A stretch of DNA of 64,000 bases, taken from positions 29,966-93,965 of the forward strand of contig DATGMD010000079.1 in assembly GCA_035293805.1 (NCBI GenBank), in the 5' to 3' direction. Position numbers and translations under genes: made by a program. Shown here piece by piece: positions 8,925 through 17,587 of the stretch. Source of the stretch: JAJPHF01 sp035293805 (lineage in GTDB: Bacteria; Chloroflexota; UBA6077; JAJPHF01). The notes under the pieces are model-generated. The model did not search any database and was not told where the DNA came from. It saw only the letters and a program-made list of their open reading frames with translations. The first letter of the stretch is position 1; each line of letters starts with the position of its first letter.

Positions 8925-9392
8925 ATGCGCCGATTCGTTCTTGGCGTGGTGCTCGCGGCGGGCCTCAGCGTCGCGGCAAGCGGCGCGGCGTCCGCGCAGG
9001 TGCCCTTTGGCTACCCGAACTTCAACGGCTACCCCGGGGTCGGGTTCAGCCCGGTGTTCGGCCCGGGCTACGGCGGCGGGCCATACGGCACGATCCCCGA
9101 CCCATATGGCTACGGCTTCCCCGGCAGCTACCAGTATCCCTACGGCTACCCGTTCGGCACCCCGCCGATCTACGGGAACCAGGGCGGCATCGGCTTCACG
9201 TTCAACTCGCTGAACTACGCGCCGTTCGGCACGGCGATTAGCACGACGAATACGAGCCTGCTGCCGAACGGCCTGCCGGGCTTCCCGAACGTGTCTACGA
9301 GCCTGACCGTGCTGCCGCTCTCCGCCGCGGGCCGCATCAGCCTCACGCCGACGAACGCCGGCAACTCCTTCAACGAGGTCGTCATCCGCTAG
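8925..9392 (+). CDS. Small secreted Gly/Tyr/Pro-rich protein
   Basis: A 155-residue protein with a signal peptide (MRRFVLGVVLAAGLSVAASG, cleavage after SAQ likely). The mature N-terminal half is built of Tyr-Gly, Phe-Gly and Pro-Gly motifs ('GPGYGGGPYG', 'YGYGFPG', 'YPYGYPFG'). The C-terminal half is Ser/Thr/Asn-rich and beta-like. There are no Cys or catalytic motifs. The ATG has GGAGAAAGGTGAGG upstream and a terminator follows, so it is a single-gene unit. Its start closely resembles that of the exported protein at 17025-17441 ('MRRF.L'). A surface or matrix structural role is a guess. Confidence 0.75.
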   Translation: MRRFVLGVVLAAGLSVAASGAASAQVPFGYPNFNGYPGVGFSPVFGPGYGGGPYGTIPDPYGYGFPGSYQYPYGYPFGTPPIYGNQGGIGFTFNSLNYAPFGTAISTTNTSLLPNGLPGFPNVSTSLTVLPLSAAGRISLTPTNAGNSFNEVVIR

Positions 9393-9414
9393 CGGGTGCC
9401 ATCCACGGAATTGC

Positions 9415-9449
9415 CGAGCGCCCGGCCCGCAGCCGGGCGCTCGCGTTTC
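9415..9449 (+). terminator. Rho-independent terminator after the secreted Gly/Tyr-rich protein gene
   Basis: A perfect 12-bp GC-rich stem (9415-9426 with 9432-9443), a 5-nt loop and then a short T stretch (cgtttcc). It lies 23 bases after the stop codon at 9392. Confidence 0.75.
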
Positions 9450-9507
9450 CGCCGCTGACTCCGGCCGGCGAGCGCACCCGCCCGAGGGCTCCTGAGGACG
9501 GCTCGGC

Positions 9508-10152
9508 ATGACCTTCTCCATCGTCGCCTGGCTGCCAGAAACCGGCGAGCTGGGCGTGGGCGTGGCCACCTGCAAGCCGGCCGTCGGTGGACGGGTCCCC
9601 TTCGTGCGCGCGGGCGCGGGCGCCGTCGCGTCGCAAGCGGTGAGCAATCCCTGGCTGGGTGTAGCGGCGCTCGACGCCCTCGGCCACGCACTGCCGGCCG
9701 AGTCCGCGTTGCGGGCCGCGCTGGCGATCGATCCCGCGCCGCACCTCCGGCAACTCCATCTCGTGGACGGCGCGGGACGCACAGCCTCGTGGACCGGCGA
9801 CGCCGTGCCAGACTGGCACGGGCACCTGCCCGGCGGCACGTTCTCCGTGGCCGGCAACACGCTTGTCGGCCCGGCCGTGCTGACCGAGATGGCCGCGGCC
9901 TACCGTGCGGCCGACGGCGACCTGGCCGCGCGCCTGCTGGCGGCCCTGGAGGCGGGCGACGCCGCGGGCGGGGACCGGCGCGGACGCCAATCGGCCGCGC
10001 TGGCCGTGGTCCGCGGCGATCCCTTCCCCTACGTCGACGTGCGCGTGGACGACGCGCCACGCCCGCTGCCGGAGCTGCGCCGCATCCTGGCGCTGTACCG
10101 CGAAGACCGCCTGGTGACCCCGCGCCCGCGCGCGGCTTACGTCAAGGAGTAG
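9508..10152 (+). CDS. DUF1028 family protein (Ntn-hydrolase-like)
   Basis: A 214-residue protein of the DUF1028 family. It is recognised by the N-terminal 'MTFSIVAWLPETGELGVGVAT', the 'NPWLG..ALD.L' segment, 'GGTFSVAGNTLVGP' and the near-invariant 'LEAGDAAGGDRRGRQSAAL'. Family members are short cytosolic proteins with a predicted N-terminal nucleophile-hydrolase fold and no established reaction. The gene is close to aspartate dehydrogenase and gamma-glutamyltransferase genes and not far from M20 peptidases. That suggests amide or amino-acid turnover, but this is only contextual. Confidence 0.88.
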   Translation: MTFSIVAWLPETGELGVGVATCKPAVGGRVPFVRAGAGAVASQAVSNPWLGVAALDALGHALPAESALRAALAIDPAPHLRQLHLVDGAGRTASWTGDAVPDWHGHLPGGTFSVAGNTLVGPAVLTEMAAAYRAADGDLAARLLAALEAGDAAGGDRRGRQSAALAVVRGDPFPYVDVRVDDAPRPLPELRRILALYREDRLVTPRPRAAYVKE

Positions 10153-10170
10153 TCGCGGCGGCTGGCGCCC

Positions 10171-10986
10171 CTAAAGGCCGACGACTAGCGGAGCCAGCCG
10201 GTTGCGAACCGCCTTCAGCACGCTCATCGCCACGATCCGACCCGTCTTCGGGTTCTCTACAGAGGGCACGTTCTGCAACACGAGCCGTAGCTCGCCGAAG
10301 GCGCCGCGGGCGCGCACCTCGTGGGTGTTGAGGGTGACTGTCGGGTCGGCGTAGACCCGCATGGCGGTCGCGTCCAGCCCGATGCCGGCCAGCGCCAGGG
10401 CAGCCGCCACGTTGACGTTCTGCGGGAAGAGCGCGACGCCCTCCCGCGCCGGCCCTTCGTAGAGCAACACCGGCTCCGTCGCGGTCAGCGCCCGCGCCTC
10501 CCCGGCGGTGCCGCGCCAGGCTGCCGGCGGCTTGCGCGTGGTGATGCTCACCTCGTCGAGCCCGCCCACGGCGGCGGCGCTGATGATGTCGAGCCCGGCG
10601 ATCGCGCCCGACGGCACCAGGATCTGTCGTCCCGCTGCCCGCGCGGCCGCTCGCAGCCGCGCGAGCAGCGCCTCGTCGGCAAAGGCGCCGACGCTGACGA
10701 CCATCAGATCGCGCCCGGCGGCCAGCATCGCCTCGCCGTACTGCCGCACCGCGTCATGGCCGCCGGCCTCCACGACCAGGTCCATCGGCTGCGCGGTGAA
10801 GGTGGCCAGGTCGGTCGTCAGCACGCCGCCGCCCGGCACGGCCCCGTGCCGCGACGGCTCACGCACCAGCGCGGCGGTCACGGCGACCGGCCCCGCGGCG
10901 CCAGCCGCGATGGCCTCCGCCAGCGGGCGCCCAATCGCCCCGAGCCCGATAAGCCCCACCCGTAGCGCGGGCGCCAGGTCCTCCAC
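10171..10986 (-). CDS. nadX: L-aspartate dehydrogenase (NadX-type)
   Basis: A 271-residue NAD(P)-dependent enzyme that oxidises L-aspartate, supplying iminoaspartate for NAD synthesis or deaminating aspartate. The N-terminal Rossmann motif 'VGLIGLGAIGRPLA' is followed by 'VVEAGGHDAV', 'SVGAFAD', 'LVPSGAIAGLD', 'TTRKPP' and 'LFPQNVNVAAALALAG', the ordered signatures of this family. I prefer the GTG at 10986 (AGGGA upstream, Rossmann motif near residue 10). A GTG at 11025 would add 13 charged residues. The gammaglutamyltransferase gene lies upstream on the same strand with a 191-base gap. No nadA or nadC is in the window. Confidence 0.85.
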   Translation of the reverse strand: MEDLAPALRVGLIGLGAIGRPLAEAIAAGAAGPVAVTAALVREPSRHGAVPGGGVLTTDLATFTAQPMDLVVEAGGHDAVRQYGEAMLAAGRDLMVVSVGAFADEALLARLRAAARAAGRQILVPSGAIAGLDIISAAAVGGLDEVSITTRKPPAAWRGTAGEARALTATEPVLLYEGPAREGVALFPQNVNVAAALALAGIGLDATAMRVYADPTVTLNTHEVRARGAFGELRLVLQNVPSVENPKTGRIVAMSVLKAVRNRLAPLVVGL

Positions 10987-11177
10987 CTCGGTCCCTCGCC
11001 GATCGGCGCGCTCCTCGGCTCTCACTCAACCCCCATCACGTGTCGCGTCATGCCCGCCCCGGCACGCCGCGAGCAGCCCCCCTCGATCCGGCGCGGTGCT
11101 CCCTCGTCAGAGCCGGGCGAGAGACGTCCTGGCCGCCCTTGCCCCGGATTCGGCACGCGGCACGCCGCGCTCGCGGC

Positions 11178-12836
11178 CTACCAGCCCAAGGCCAAGCCAT
11201 CACGCGTCGGCGCCGCGCCGCCCATCAGCACGCCGGTCGCCGGGTCGCGCACGATCGCCTGGTGCGCCCCCACGCTGAGATCGGGGAGGCGGACGATGTC
11301 GTGGCCGCGCGCGGCCAGCGCCTCGACCACCGACGCGTCCAGGCGCGGCTCCACGGCCAGCGAGTAGCCGTCGTGCTGCTCGCGCTCAACCGTGCCCGGC
11401 CGGCTCGACCACTTGGTGGCGTCGATGGCCTCCTGGACGTTCAGGCCGTGGTCGATGATGCTCACCAGCAGCTGGAAGTTCGTCTGCACCTGGTCGTCGG
11501 CCCCCGGCGTGCCGCCGACCATGAACAGCTCGCGCCCCTGCTTCAGCAGGAAGGCGTTGAGCGTGTGCATCGTGCGCTTGCCCGGCGCGAGCTGGTTCGG
11601 GTGGCCGTCCTCCAGCCAGAAGCCAGACAGGCGATTGTTCAGCAGGATGCCCGTCCCCGGCACCACGATGCCGGACGCCCACGGGCTGTAGACGCTTTGG
11701 ATGAGCGAGGCGGCGTTGCCCGCCGCGTCCACGGCACAGAGATACGTCGTGTCGCCGCCCTTCGGGCGCAGGTCGAGCGCCGAGACCCGCTCGCGCGCCG
11801 CCCGGCGCGGGTCAATGCGCGCGCGCTGGCGCGCGGCGTGCTCGGGCGAGAGCAGCGTGTCGAGCGGCACGGCGACGCGCGATGGGTCGCCCAGGTAGGC
11901 GATGCGGTCCGCGAACGCCAGCTTCTTCGCCTCGACCATCAGGTGGATCGCGTCGACGCTGTTGTGGCCCATCCCAGCCAAGTCGAAGCCGCTGGCGATG
12001 TTCAGCTCTTCGAGCAGGATGAAGCCCTGCGAGACAGGCGGCGTCTCGTAGACGGTGTAGCCCCGGTAATCGGTCTGCAGCGGCGTGCGGAACGCGGCGA
12101 ACGCGTCAACCGGCGCGGCGAAATCGCTCGGGGCCAGCAGGCCCCCGAGCCGCTGGCAGTGCTCGCCGATCGCCTGGCCGATCGGGCCGCCGTAGAACGC
12201 CCGCGGCCCCTCCGCGCCAATGGCCCGCAAGCACTCGGCTTTGTCGCGCTGCACCAGCAGCTGCCCCGTCCGCAGCGCTCGCCCACCCGGCAAGAACAGC
12301 GCGGCGGCGGCCGCGTCCCGCGCGAGCAAGTCGGCGAACTGCGCGCTCTGACGGGCGAGGTTCGGATGCACCGGGAAGCCCTCGGCCGCGATCGCGACGG
12401 CCGGCGCCAGCAGGTCGGCAAGCGCGCGGGTGGCGAAGCGCTCGTGGAGCAGTGACCACCCGGCCACCAGCCCCGGCAGCTCGACCGACAGGATGCCCCG
12501 CGCCGGGACCGTCTCATGGCCGTGCGCGCGGAACCAATCGACCGTGGCGGCCTGCGGCGCCGGGCCGCTCGCGTTGACGGCCACCACCTCGCCACTGGCC
12601 CCATCGTGGACCAGCGCGAACAGGTCTCCGCCAATCGTGTTCGCCTCGGGCAAGACGACGGTCAGCACGGCGCCCGCGGCCAGCACGGCGTCCACGGCGT
12701 TGCCGCCCTCCTCGAGCACACGGAGGCCAACCTGCGAGGCGAGCGGGTGGCCGGTGGACACGACGCCGTGCGTGCCCAGCGCCATCGGGCGGCTGAGGGG
12801 CCGGCGCCTCTCTGGCGCGTAGGGCGTGGCGTGCAT
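11178..12836 (-). CDS. ggt: Gamma-glutamyltransferase / acylase family hydrolase
   Basis: A 552-residue Ntn-hydrolase expected to self-cleave before a Thr. The nucleophile is Thr363 in 'GGDTTYLCAVDAAGN', the junction of large and small subunits. Other signatures are 'EGGNAVDAVLAAGAVLTVV', 'GIGGD'-like 'TIGGDLF', 'PPVSQGFILLEEL' and 'GGTPGADDQVQT' near the C-terminus. No signal peptide is visible, so it is probably cytosolic, unlike classical periplasmic GGT. The ATG has AGGAG at 7 nt. Related cytosolic proteins include cephalosporin acylase-like and oxamate amidohydrolase-like enzymes, so the substrate is open. Confidence 0.9.
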   Translation of the reverse strand: MHATPYAPERRRPLSRPMALGTHGVVSTGHPLASQVGLRVLEEGGNAVDAVLAAGAVLTVVLPEANTIGGDLFALVHDGASGEVVAVNASGPAPQAATVDWFRAHGHETVPARGILSVELPGLVAGWSLLHERFATRALADLLAPAVAIAAEGFPVHPNLARQSAQFADLLARDAAAAALFLPGGRALRTGQLLVQRDKAECLRAIGAEGPRAFYGGPIGQAIGEHCQRLGGLLAPSDFAAPVDAFAAFRTPLQTDYRGYTVYETPPVSQGFILLEELNIASGFDLAGMGHNSVDAIHLMVEAKKLAFADRIAYLGDPSRVAVPLDTLLSPEHAARQRARIDPRRAARERVSALDLRPKGGDTTYLCAVDAAGNAASLIQSVYSPWASGIVVPGTGILLNNRLSGFWLEDGHPNQLAPGKRTMHTLNAFLLKQGRELFMVGGTPGADDQVQTNFQLLVSIIDHGLNVQEAIDATKWSSRPGTVEREQHDGYSLAVEPRLDASVVEALAARGHDIVRLPDLSVGAHQAIVRDPATGVLMGGAAPTRDGLALGW

Positions 12837-12960
12837 CGGCAGCTCCTAGCGGTTAGCTATGCGCCGTCAGCCGATCGCGCGCCGCCCGCTCACGGCGGCG
12901 CCCGGTTCGCTGACAGGGGTTCTCCGCGAGTCTAGCAAGGACCGGCGCGCGCGGCAACGA

Positions 12961-12969
12961 TGCTATAAT
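12961..12969 (+). promoter_or_regulatory. Extended -10 promoter (TGC-TATAAT)
   Basis: A consensus TATAAT at 12964-12969 is preceded by TG one base upstream (12961-12962), the extended -10 form that does not need a good -35 box; none is visible. It would start RNA near 12976, 60 nt before the first gene of the ABM-LutC-LutBA operon. Confidence 0.6.
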
Positions 12970-13035
12970 TGCGGCACCCCTCCGCCGGGCGCGGCCCCTG
13001 GTGGGGTGGGCAGCCGCGCGAGGAGGCAGAGCGCC

Positions 13036-13671
13036 ATGTCGGTACTCGTCGCGTTCGTCCGCGAGGCACAGCCGGGCCGGCCGGCCGAGGTTCGCGAGCT
13101 GCTCCGCACCTCCGCCCAAAGCGCCACGCAGGAGCACCGCGGCATCCGCACGTACCAGGTGCTCCAGGGGCGCGCGCAGTCGAACCTCTACGTCGAGCTG
13201 GTGGAGTGGGAGAGTCGCCGCGCCTTCCAGAAGGCGATGGAGCAGCTCCGCGATCGCGACGAGCAGTTCCGCGCGCAATTCCTGCGGACGGCTCACGTCC
13301 GCGTCTATCGGCCGCTGGAGATCGTGCGGGTGCACCGCCGCGAGCCAAAGGCTGTCGGCGTGGGCCTGGTGCGTGTGAAGGCCGGCAGCGAGGACGAGTT
13401 CGCGCGCGTCATGCGCGAACAACTGCACCGCCGCCTCCGCGACCGGCCCGGCCTGTTGGCCACAGGCGTCTATCAGGGCGAGGACGAGCCGCACCAGTTC
13501 CTCATCCGCAACGCCTGGGACAGCGAGCAGGACATGCTGGCTCATCGCGCCTGGATGACCCGCGAGGTGCTGCCCGTCACCGATCCCCACGTGGCTCGGC
13601 GGGAGCTGCTGGACCTCCTGATGCGCTGGCACTACCGGCAGACGCCGCTCGCCTCTCCCGAGGCGGTGTGA
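13036..13671 (+). CDS. Tandem ABM-like (dimeric alpha/beta barrel) protein
   Basis: A 211-residue cytosolic protein made of two similar halves (residues about 1-95 and 105-200). Each starts with a strand ('VLVAFVREAQPG', 'VGVGLVRVKAGSEDEF'), then a helix, then 'GIRTYQVLQG...' or 'GLLATGVYQGED...' and 'VEWESRRAFQKAM' or 'NAWDSEQDMLAHR'. This is the fold of antibiotic-biosynthesis monooxygenase-like and heme-degrading proteins. The His/Trp sites of heme oxygenases are not obvious. AGGAGG lies 10 nt before the ATG. Its stop overlaps the lutC start by 4 bases, so it is translated with the lactate-oxidation genes. A redox-stress or quinone-related helper role is speculative. Confidence 0.75.
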   Translation: MSVLVAFVREAQPGRPAEVRELLRTSAQSATQEHRGIRTYQVLQGRAQSNLYVELVEWESRRAFQKAMEQLRDRDEQFRAQFLRTAHVRVYRPLEIVRVHRREPKAVGVGLVRVKAGSEDEFARVMREQLHRRLRDRPGLLATGVYQGEDEPHQFLIRNAWDSEQDMLAHRAWMTREVLPVTDPHVARRELLDLLMRWHYRQTPLASPEAV

Positions 13672-14234
13672 GCGCCGCCGCGCAGGCAACGCTGGTAGCC
13701 TTGTTTGCCGAGCGGGCCGCCAGCGTGGGCACGGCGGTCCACGCCACGCCGCGCGCGGGCGCGTGTGATCGTGTCCTCAAGCTGCTAGACGCCCACCCGG
13801 CGCGCACGGTCGCGCTGGACGCCGCCGCCCGCGAAACCCTCTCGGAGCTAGTGCCGGTGCTAAGCGCGGCGGGCCTCGGCGTCGTGCCGGCTGACGCCGC
13901 GCCCCCCGTGCTGGCGGCAACCGACGCCGGCGTGTCCTGGGCGGCCTTCGGGGTGGCGGAGACAGGCTCGGTCGCGCTGGCCAGCCCGGCGCCCGGCGAC
14001 CGGCTGGTGAGCATGCTGCCACCGCTCCACCTGGTCTTGCTGCGCCAAAGCGACCTGCTCGCCGACCTGGACGCTGCCGGCGCGCGCCTGCGCGCGTGGA
14101 CCGCGGGCGCCGCCCGCCAGCCCTACGTGTCGCTGGTGACCGGCGCCAGCCGCACCTCGGATATCGAGCGCGTCCTGACCATCGGCGTCCACGGCCCGCG
14201 CGCGCAGCATGTCCTACTCCTCGACGACGAGTAG
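13668..14234 (+). CDS. lutC: LutC-like LUD-domain protein (lactate utilisation)
   Basis: A 188-residue LUD-domain protein. The GTG start overlaps the preceding stop (GTGA). Features are the central 'ADAAPPVLAATDAGVSWAAFGVAETGSVAL' with the GVAETGS loop, 'LPPLHLVLLRQSDLLADL' and the C-terminal 'VTGASRTSDIERVLTIGVHGP', all typical of LutC/YkgG. LutC works with LutA and LutB to oxidise L-lactate to pyruvate through iron-sulfur clusters, in bacteria lacking flavin lactate dehydrogenase. The other two functions are fused in the next gene. Confidence 0.9.
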   Translation: MSAAAQATLVALFAERAASVGTAVHATPRAGACDRVLKLLDAHPARTVALDAAARETLSELVPVLSAAGLGVVPADAAPPVLAATDAGVSWAAFGVAETGSVALASPAPGDRLVSMLPPLHLVLLRQSDLLADLDAAGARLRAWTAGAARQPYVSLVTGASRTSDIERVLTIGVHGPRAQHVLLLDDE

Positions 14235-16647
14235 TGCCGTGCGCCTCATTCCGTCGTCCCGCTCGGCTTGGCTGCTGCTGGCTGCGACGGGGTCCTCTGC
14301 CCTCGCCGCCAGCCTGGCGCGCTCGCCGGGCCGCTGCGCGCTCCAGGCGGCCGCCGCCGACTTCCGGCGCCGCTACCACCGAGCGCTGGCCGACCCGCAG
14401 CTGGCGCGCAATCTCCTGGCTTTCCAGCGGGCGTGGCGCTCCGCTCGTGCGGTCGCCTTCGCCCAGCTGGGCGACACCTGGGCGGCGCTTCCGGCCGACA
14501 CCACCCCGCCCCCCGCATTCCGCCCCCCGCGCGGCGACGGCGAAGCCGTGTTCGCGGTCCTGCGCGACGAGATGGCCGCCGCCAAGGATGCCGTAATTGC
14601 CGATTTGCCGGACTACTTCGCGCGCTTCCGCGCGGCCGCCGCGGCGGCGGGGGCCACGGTCGTCGAGGCGGTCGACGCGGCGGCCGCGTGCGCCTACGTC
14701 GCCGACGTCGCGCGCCGCCGCGGCGCCCGCCTGGTCGTCAAGAGCAAGTCGATGGTCGGCGAGGAGATCGAGCTGAACCACCACCTGGAGGCGCACGGGA
14801 TCGAGGTGGTGGAGACCGACCTGGGCGAGTGGATCGTCCAACTGGCCGGCGAGCGCCCGTCGCACATGGTCATGCCCGCCATCCATAAAAGCCGCCAGCA
14901 GGTCGGCGCGCTGTTCAGCCGCGTTCTCGGCCGCGCGGTCTCGCGCGAGGCCATTCCCGAGCAGGTAGCAGTCGCCCGGGCCGAGCTACGCCGCAAGTTC
15001 CTCGAGGCCGACGTCGGCATCAGCGGCGCGAACGCGCTCATCGCCGAGACCGGCACGGTGATGCTCGTCACGAACGAGGGCAACGGTCGCCTGGTGACGA
15101 CCCTGCCGCCTGTCCACGTCGTGCTGGTCGGCTACGAGAAGCTCGTGCCGTCCTACGCCGACGCCATGCGCCAACTACGGCTACTGGCCCGGAGCGCCAC
15201 GGCGCAGCCCATCACCAGCTACACCACGTTCATCACCGGGCCTGATCGGCCGGACAAAGAGCTGCACATCGTCTTCGTCGACAACGGCCGCCTGCGCATG
15301 CGCCTGGACCCGGAGTTCCACGAGGCGCTGCGCTGTATCCGCTGCGGCGCCTGCGCCAACGTGTGCCCCCCGTACCAGGTCGTTGGCGGCCATGTCTTCG
15401 GCTACATCTACACGGGCGCCATCGGGCTGGTCAACACGCCGTTCCACCACGGGCTCGACCACGCGGCCGGCCCGCAAAGCCTCTGCGTGAGCTGCAACGC
15501 CTGCGCGACGGTCTGTCCCGTCCGCATCCCCCTGCCGCGCCAGATCCTGAGCGTGCGCGCGCGAGCGGCAGAGCGCCTCGGCTTGCCCGTCTGGAAGCGC
15601 GCCGCCCTCGCGCTGTGGGCGCGGCCAAGCCTGGCCGATGCGGCGTGCCGCATCGCCGCGCATCTCGCCGCGCCGCTGGCCACCGGGCCGTTCCTGCGAG
15701 CCCCGCTGCCCGCCGCCTGGCGCTGGCGCACGCCGCCCGCGCTCGCGCGGGTGCCCGCTCGGGACCAGCTTCGCGGGCGGCAGACTGCGCCGCGGGCGAA
15801 GAGGGAGCCCGGCGCGGCTCCTAGCCGCGATCTCCCAGCCGCTGCCGCCCGCCCTCCATCGCCCACCGTCGCCTGCTTTCTGCAGTGCCTGACCGACCGT
15901 TGCTGTCCGGAGGTGGCGATGGCGACCGTGCGGGTGCTGGAGGCCAGCGGCGCGCGGGTGGCGGTGCCGCCGCGCCAGCACTGCTGCGGCCTGCCCGCCC
16001 TCGACGCCGGCGAGCTTGCCACGGCGCGTCGCATGGCCCGCCAGACCATCGCCGCCCTCGAGGCTGCGGCGGCGGACTACGTGGTCACCGCCGCGCCGAG
16101 CTGCGTGGTGGCGATTCGGGAGGAGTATCCGTCGCTGTTCGCCGACGAGCCGCGCTGGCAGCGGCGAGCGCGGGCGCTCGGCGCCCGCACGCTGGATCTT
16201 GCGACCTATCTGCGAGAGGTCGCCCGCGTGGGCGCTCCGCGGTCCCACACTGCCGCGGCCCCGAGCCCCGCGGGCGGGCGCCAGGTGGCGGTCTATCATC
16301 CATTCTGTCAATCGCTGAACGTCCTCGGCCTGCCGGCCGAGCCGCGGGACCTGCTCGCGGACCTGCCCGGGGTCGAGCTGCGGTCCCTGCCTGAGGCCAA
16401 TACCTGCTGTGGCTTTGGCGGCTCGACCTCGTTCGAGCACCCCGCGGTCGCGCGTCAGATCGCGGCGCGCAAGCTCGCGAACGTGGCGGCTACCGGCGCA
16501 ACGTTGCTTGTCACGGACAACCCCGGCTGCCTGCTGCACTTGCGCGGCGCCGCCGACGCCGCCGGCATGCCCCTGCGGGTGGTGCACCTAGCCGAGCTGC
16601 TGGCGGAGGACCTGCGGAGCGGCGAGCCGGCGGGCGATAAGCCCTGA
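14209..16647 (+). CDS. LutB-LutA fusion: LUD / ferredoxin / CCG-domain lactate oxidase protein
   Basis: An 812-residue fusion. Residues about 95-365 are a LutB LUD domain ('KSKSMVGEEIELN', 'GISGANALIAETGTV'). Residues 376-437 hold two ferredoxin motifs, 'CIRCGACANVCP' (Cys376 onward) and 'CVSCNACATVCP' (Cys426 onward), for two [4Fe-4S] clusters. A variable Ala/Arg/Pro linker (about 445-545) leads to a LutA part with two cysteine-rich CCG motifs, 'QHCCGLP' (Cys592) and 'NTCCGFGG' (Cys733), typical of LutA/GlpC/HdrB-type cluster proteins. LutA and LutB are normally separate. Together with LutC it should oxidise lactate or a related 2-hydroxyacid. The ATG at 14209 lies inside lutC without a clear ribosome site; GTG at 14239 is an alternative start. 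Confidence 0.9.
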   Translation: MSYSSTTSSAVRLIPSSRSAWLLLAATGSSALAASLARSPGRCALQAAAADFRRRYHRALADPQLARNLLAFQRAWRSARAVAFAQLGDTWAALPADTTPPPAFRPPRGDGEAVFAVLRDEMAAAKDAVIADLPDYFARFRAAAAAAGATVVEAVDAAAACAYVADVARRRGARLVVKSKSMVGEEIELNHHLEAHGIEVVETDLGEWIVQLAGERPSHMVMPAIHKSRQQVGALFSRVLGRAVSREAIPEQVAVARAELRRKFLEADVGISGANALIAETGTVMLVTNEGNGRLVTTLPPVHVVLVGYEKLVPSYADAMRQLRLLARSATAQPITSYTTFITGPDRPDKELHIVFVDNGRLRMRLDPEFHEALRCIRCGACANVCPPYQVVGGHVFGYIYTGAIGLVNTPFHHGLDHAAGPQSLCVSCNACATVCPVRIPLPRQILSVRARAAERLGLPVWKRAALALWARPSLADAACRIAAHLAAPLATGPFLRAPLPAAWRWRTPPALARVPARDQLRGRQTAPRAKREPGAAPSRDLPAAAARPPSPTVACFLQCLTDRCCPEVAMATVRVLEASGARVAVPPRQHCCGLPALDAGELATARRMARQTIAALEAAAADYVVTAAPSCVVAIREEYPSLFADEPRWQRRARALGARTLDLATYLREVARVGAPRSHTAAAPSPAGGRQVAVYHPFCQSLNVLGLPAEPRDLLADLPGVELRSLPEANTCCGFGGSTSFEHPAVARQIAARKLANVAATGATLLVTDNPGCLLHLRGAADAAGMPLRVVHLAELLAEDLRSGEPAGDKP

Positions 16648-16725
16648 GCCAACCGGCCGTTGATGAACTCCATGGTATGATGAGCCGGGCGCCGCCGTCG
16701 GGATCGCGCGCCAGCGGAGAGGATC

Positions 16726-16986
16726 ATGGATCGGCGCCCATGGTGGGAGCGGCTGCTCGACCGCGACAGCCCGGCCGGACCGATCATCGTGATTATCCTG
16801 TTCATCCTGGTGGTCGCGCTGGTGCTGACCATCGGTCCAATGCTCGACCGGTGGATCGAGGGCGAGCAGCCCGCGTCCCATCAGCTGGCGCCGGCCCCGC
16901 CGTTCGCGGCCGGGCCTGACCAGCCGGCGCCGTCCGGCAGGGGGCAGGCCGTCACGATCGGCCGGCACGCCGAGCGGCTCGTGTAG
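16726..16986 (+). CDS. Small single-pass membrane protein
   Basis: An 86-residue protein with one strong transmembrane helix at about residues 19-40 ('PIIVIILFILVVALVLTIG'). It is flanked by an Arg/Trp-rich N-terminus and a Pro/Ala-rich, likely extracytoplasmic tail. The ATG has AGCGGAGAGG upstream. It lies 78 bases after the lutBA stop and could be cotranscribed. Family and function are unknown to me. Confidence 0.65.
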   Translation: MDRRPWWERLLDRDSPAGPIIVIILFILVVALVLTIGPMLDRWIEGEQPASHQLAPAPPFAAGPDQPAPSGRGQAVTIGRHAERLV

Positions 16987-17024
16987 CTCAACCGCACGGG
17001 CCGCTCGCGTCGCCCTGGCCGCCA

Positions 17025-17441
17025 CTAGCGCCAGGGCACGAAGGTGGGCGGACAGCAGGGATACGCGGCGTAGGGAATCCCGTAGTAGCTGCGCACCACG
17101 AGCGGGCTCGGCAACGCGGTGATGAGCGTCGGGAACCCGTAGTCGGAGTAGTAGTCGCCGGGCGGGTAGGAGTTATAGGTCGTGCCGATGTTGGGGTCCC
17201 AGCCGCTCTCGCCGCCGAGGCGCAGGTAAGGGCCGAACCCCGGCGCTACCGCGTAGGGGCCGTAGTTGTACGCCGTCTCGTTGTTCGTGGGCCAGTACGT
17301 CGTCGCCTGGTTCGTGCCGCCGACGTAGCACGCGCCGTCCGTGAACACGCCGGGGCAGCTCGCGTCCGTCTGGGCCGCGGCCGGCTGCGCTAGCGCCGCC
17401 AGGCCACACGCTACTGCCAGGCTTAGGATGAATCTGCGCAT
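17025..17441 (-). CDS. Small secreted Tyr/Pro/Gly-rich protein with Cys
   Basis: A 138-residue protein with a signal peptide (MRRFILSLAVACGLAALA, cleavage after AAAQ). The mature chain is rich in Tyr, Pro, Gly and Asn ('TTYWPTNNETAYNYGPYAV', 'GDYYSDYGFP') and has four Cys, including a 'PCCPP' near the end, which could be disulfide-linked outside the cell. GAAGGAG precedes the ATG. It resembles the protein at 8925-9392 in signal sequence and composition. I do not recognise a domain. Confidence 0.75.
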   Translation of the reverse strand: MRRFILSLAVACGLAALAQPAAAQTDASCPGVFTDGACYVGGTNQATTYWPTNNETAYNYGPYAVAPGFGPYLRLGGESGWDPNIGTTYNSYPPGDYYSDYGFPTLITALPSPLVVRSYYGIPYAAYPCCPPTFVPWR

Positions 17442-17587
17442 CGCTCGCTCCTTCGCTAATGCCGCCCACCATTCCGACCGCTACAAGTATTATGCGCGGC
17501 GTCCCGTCGCTGTCGTAGTCCTTGCAGGCCGCGGGCCAGCAACTCGTCTGGAGCGGCATCGCTTTGCGCCCGCGCCAGCCGCCTGGC

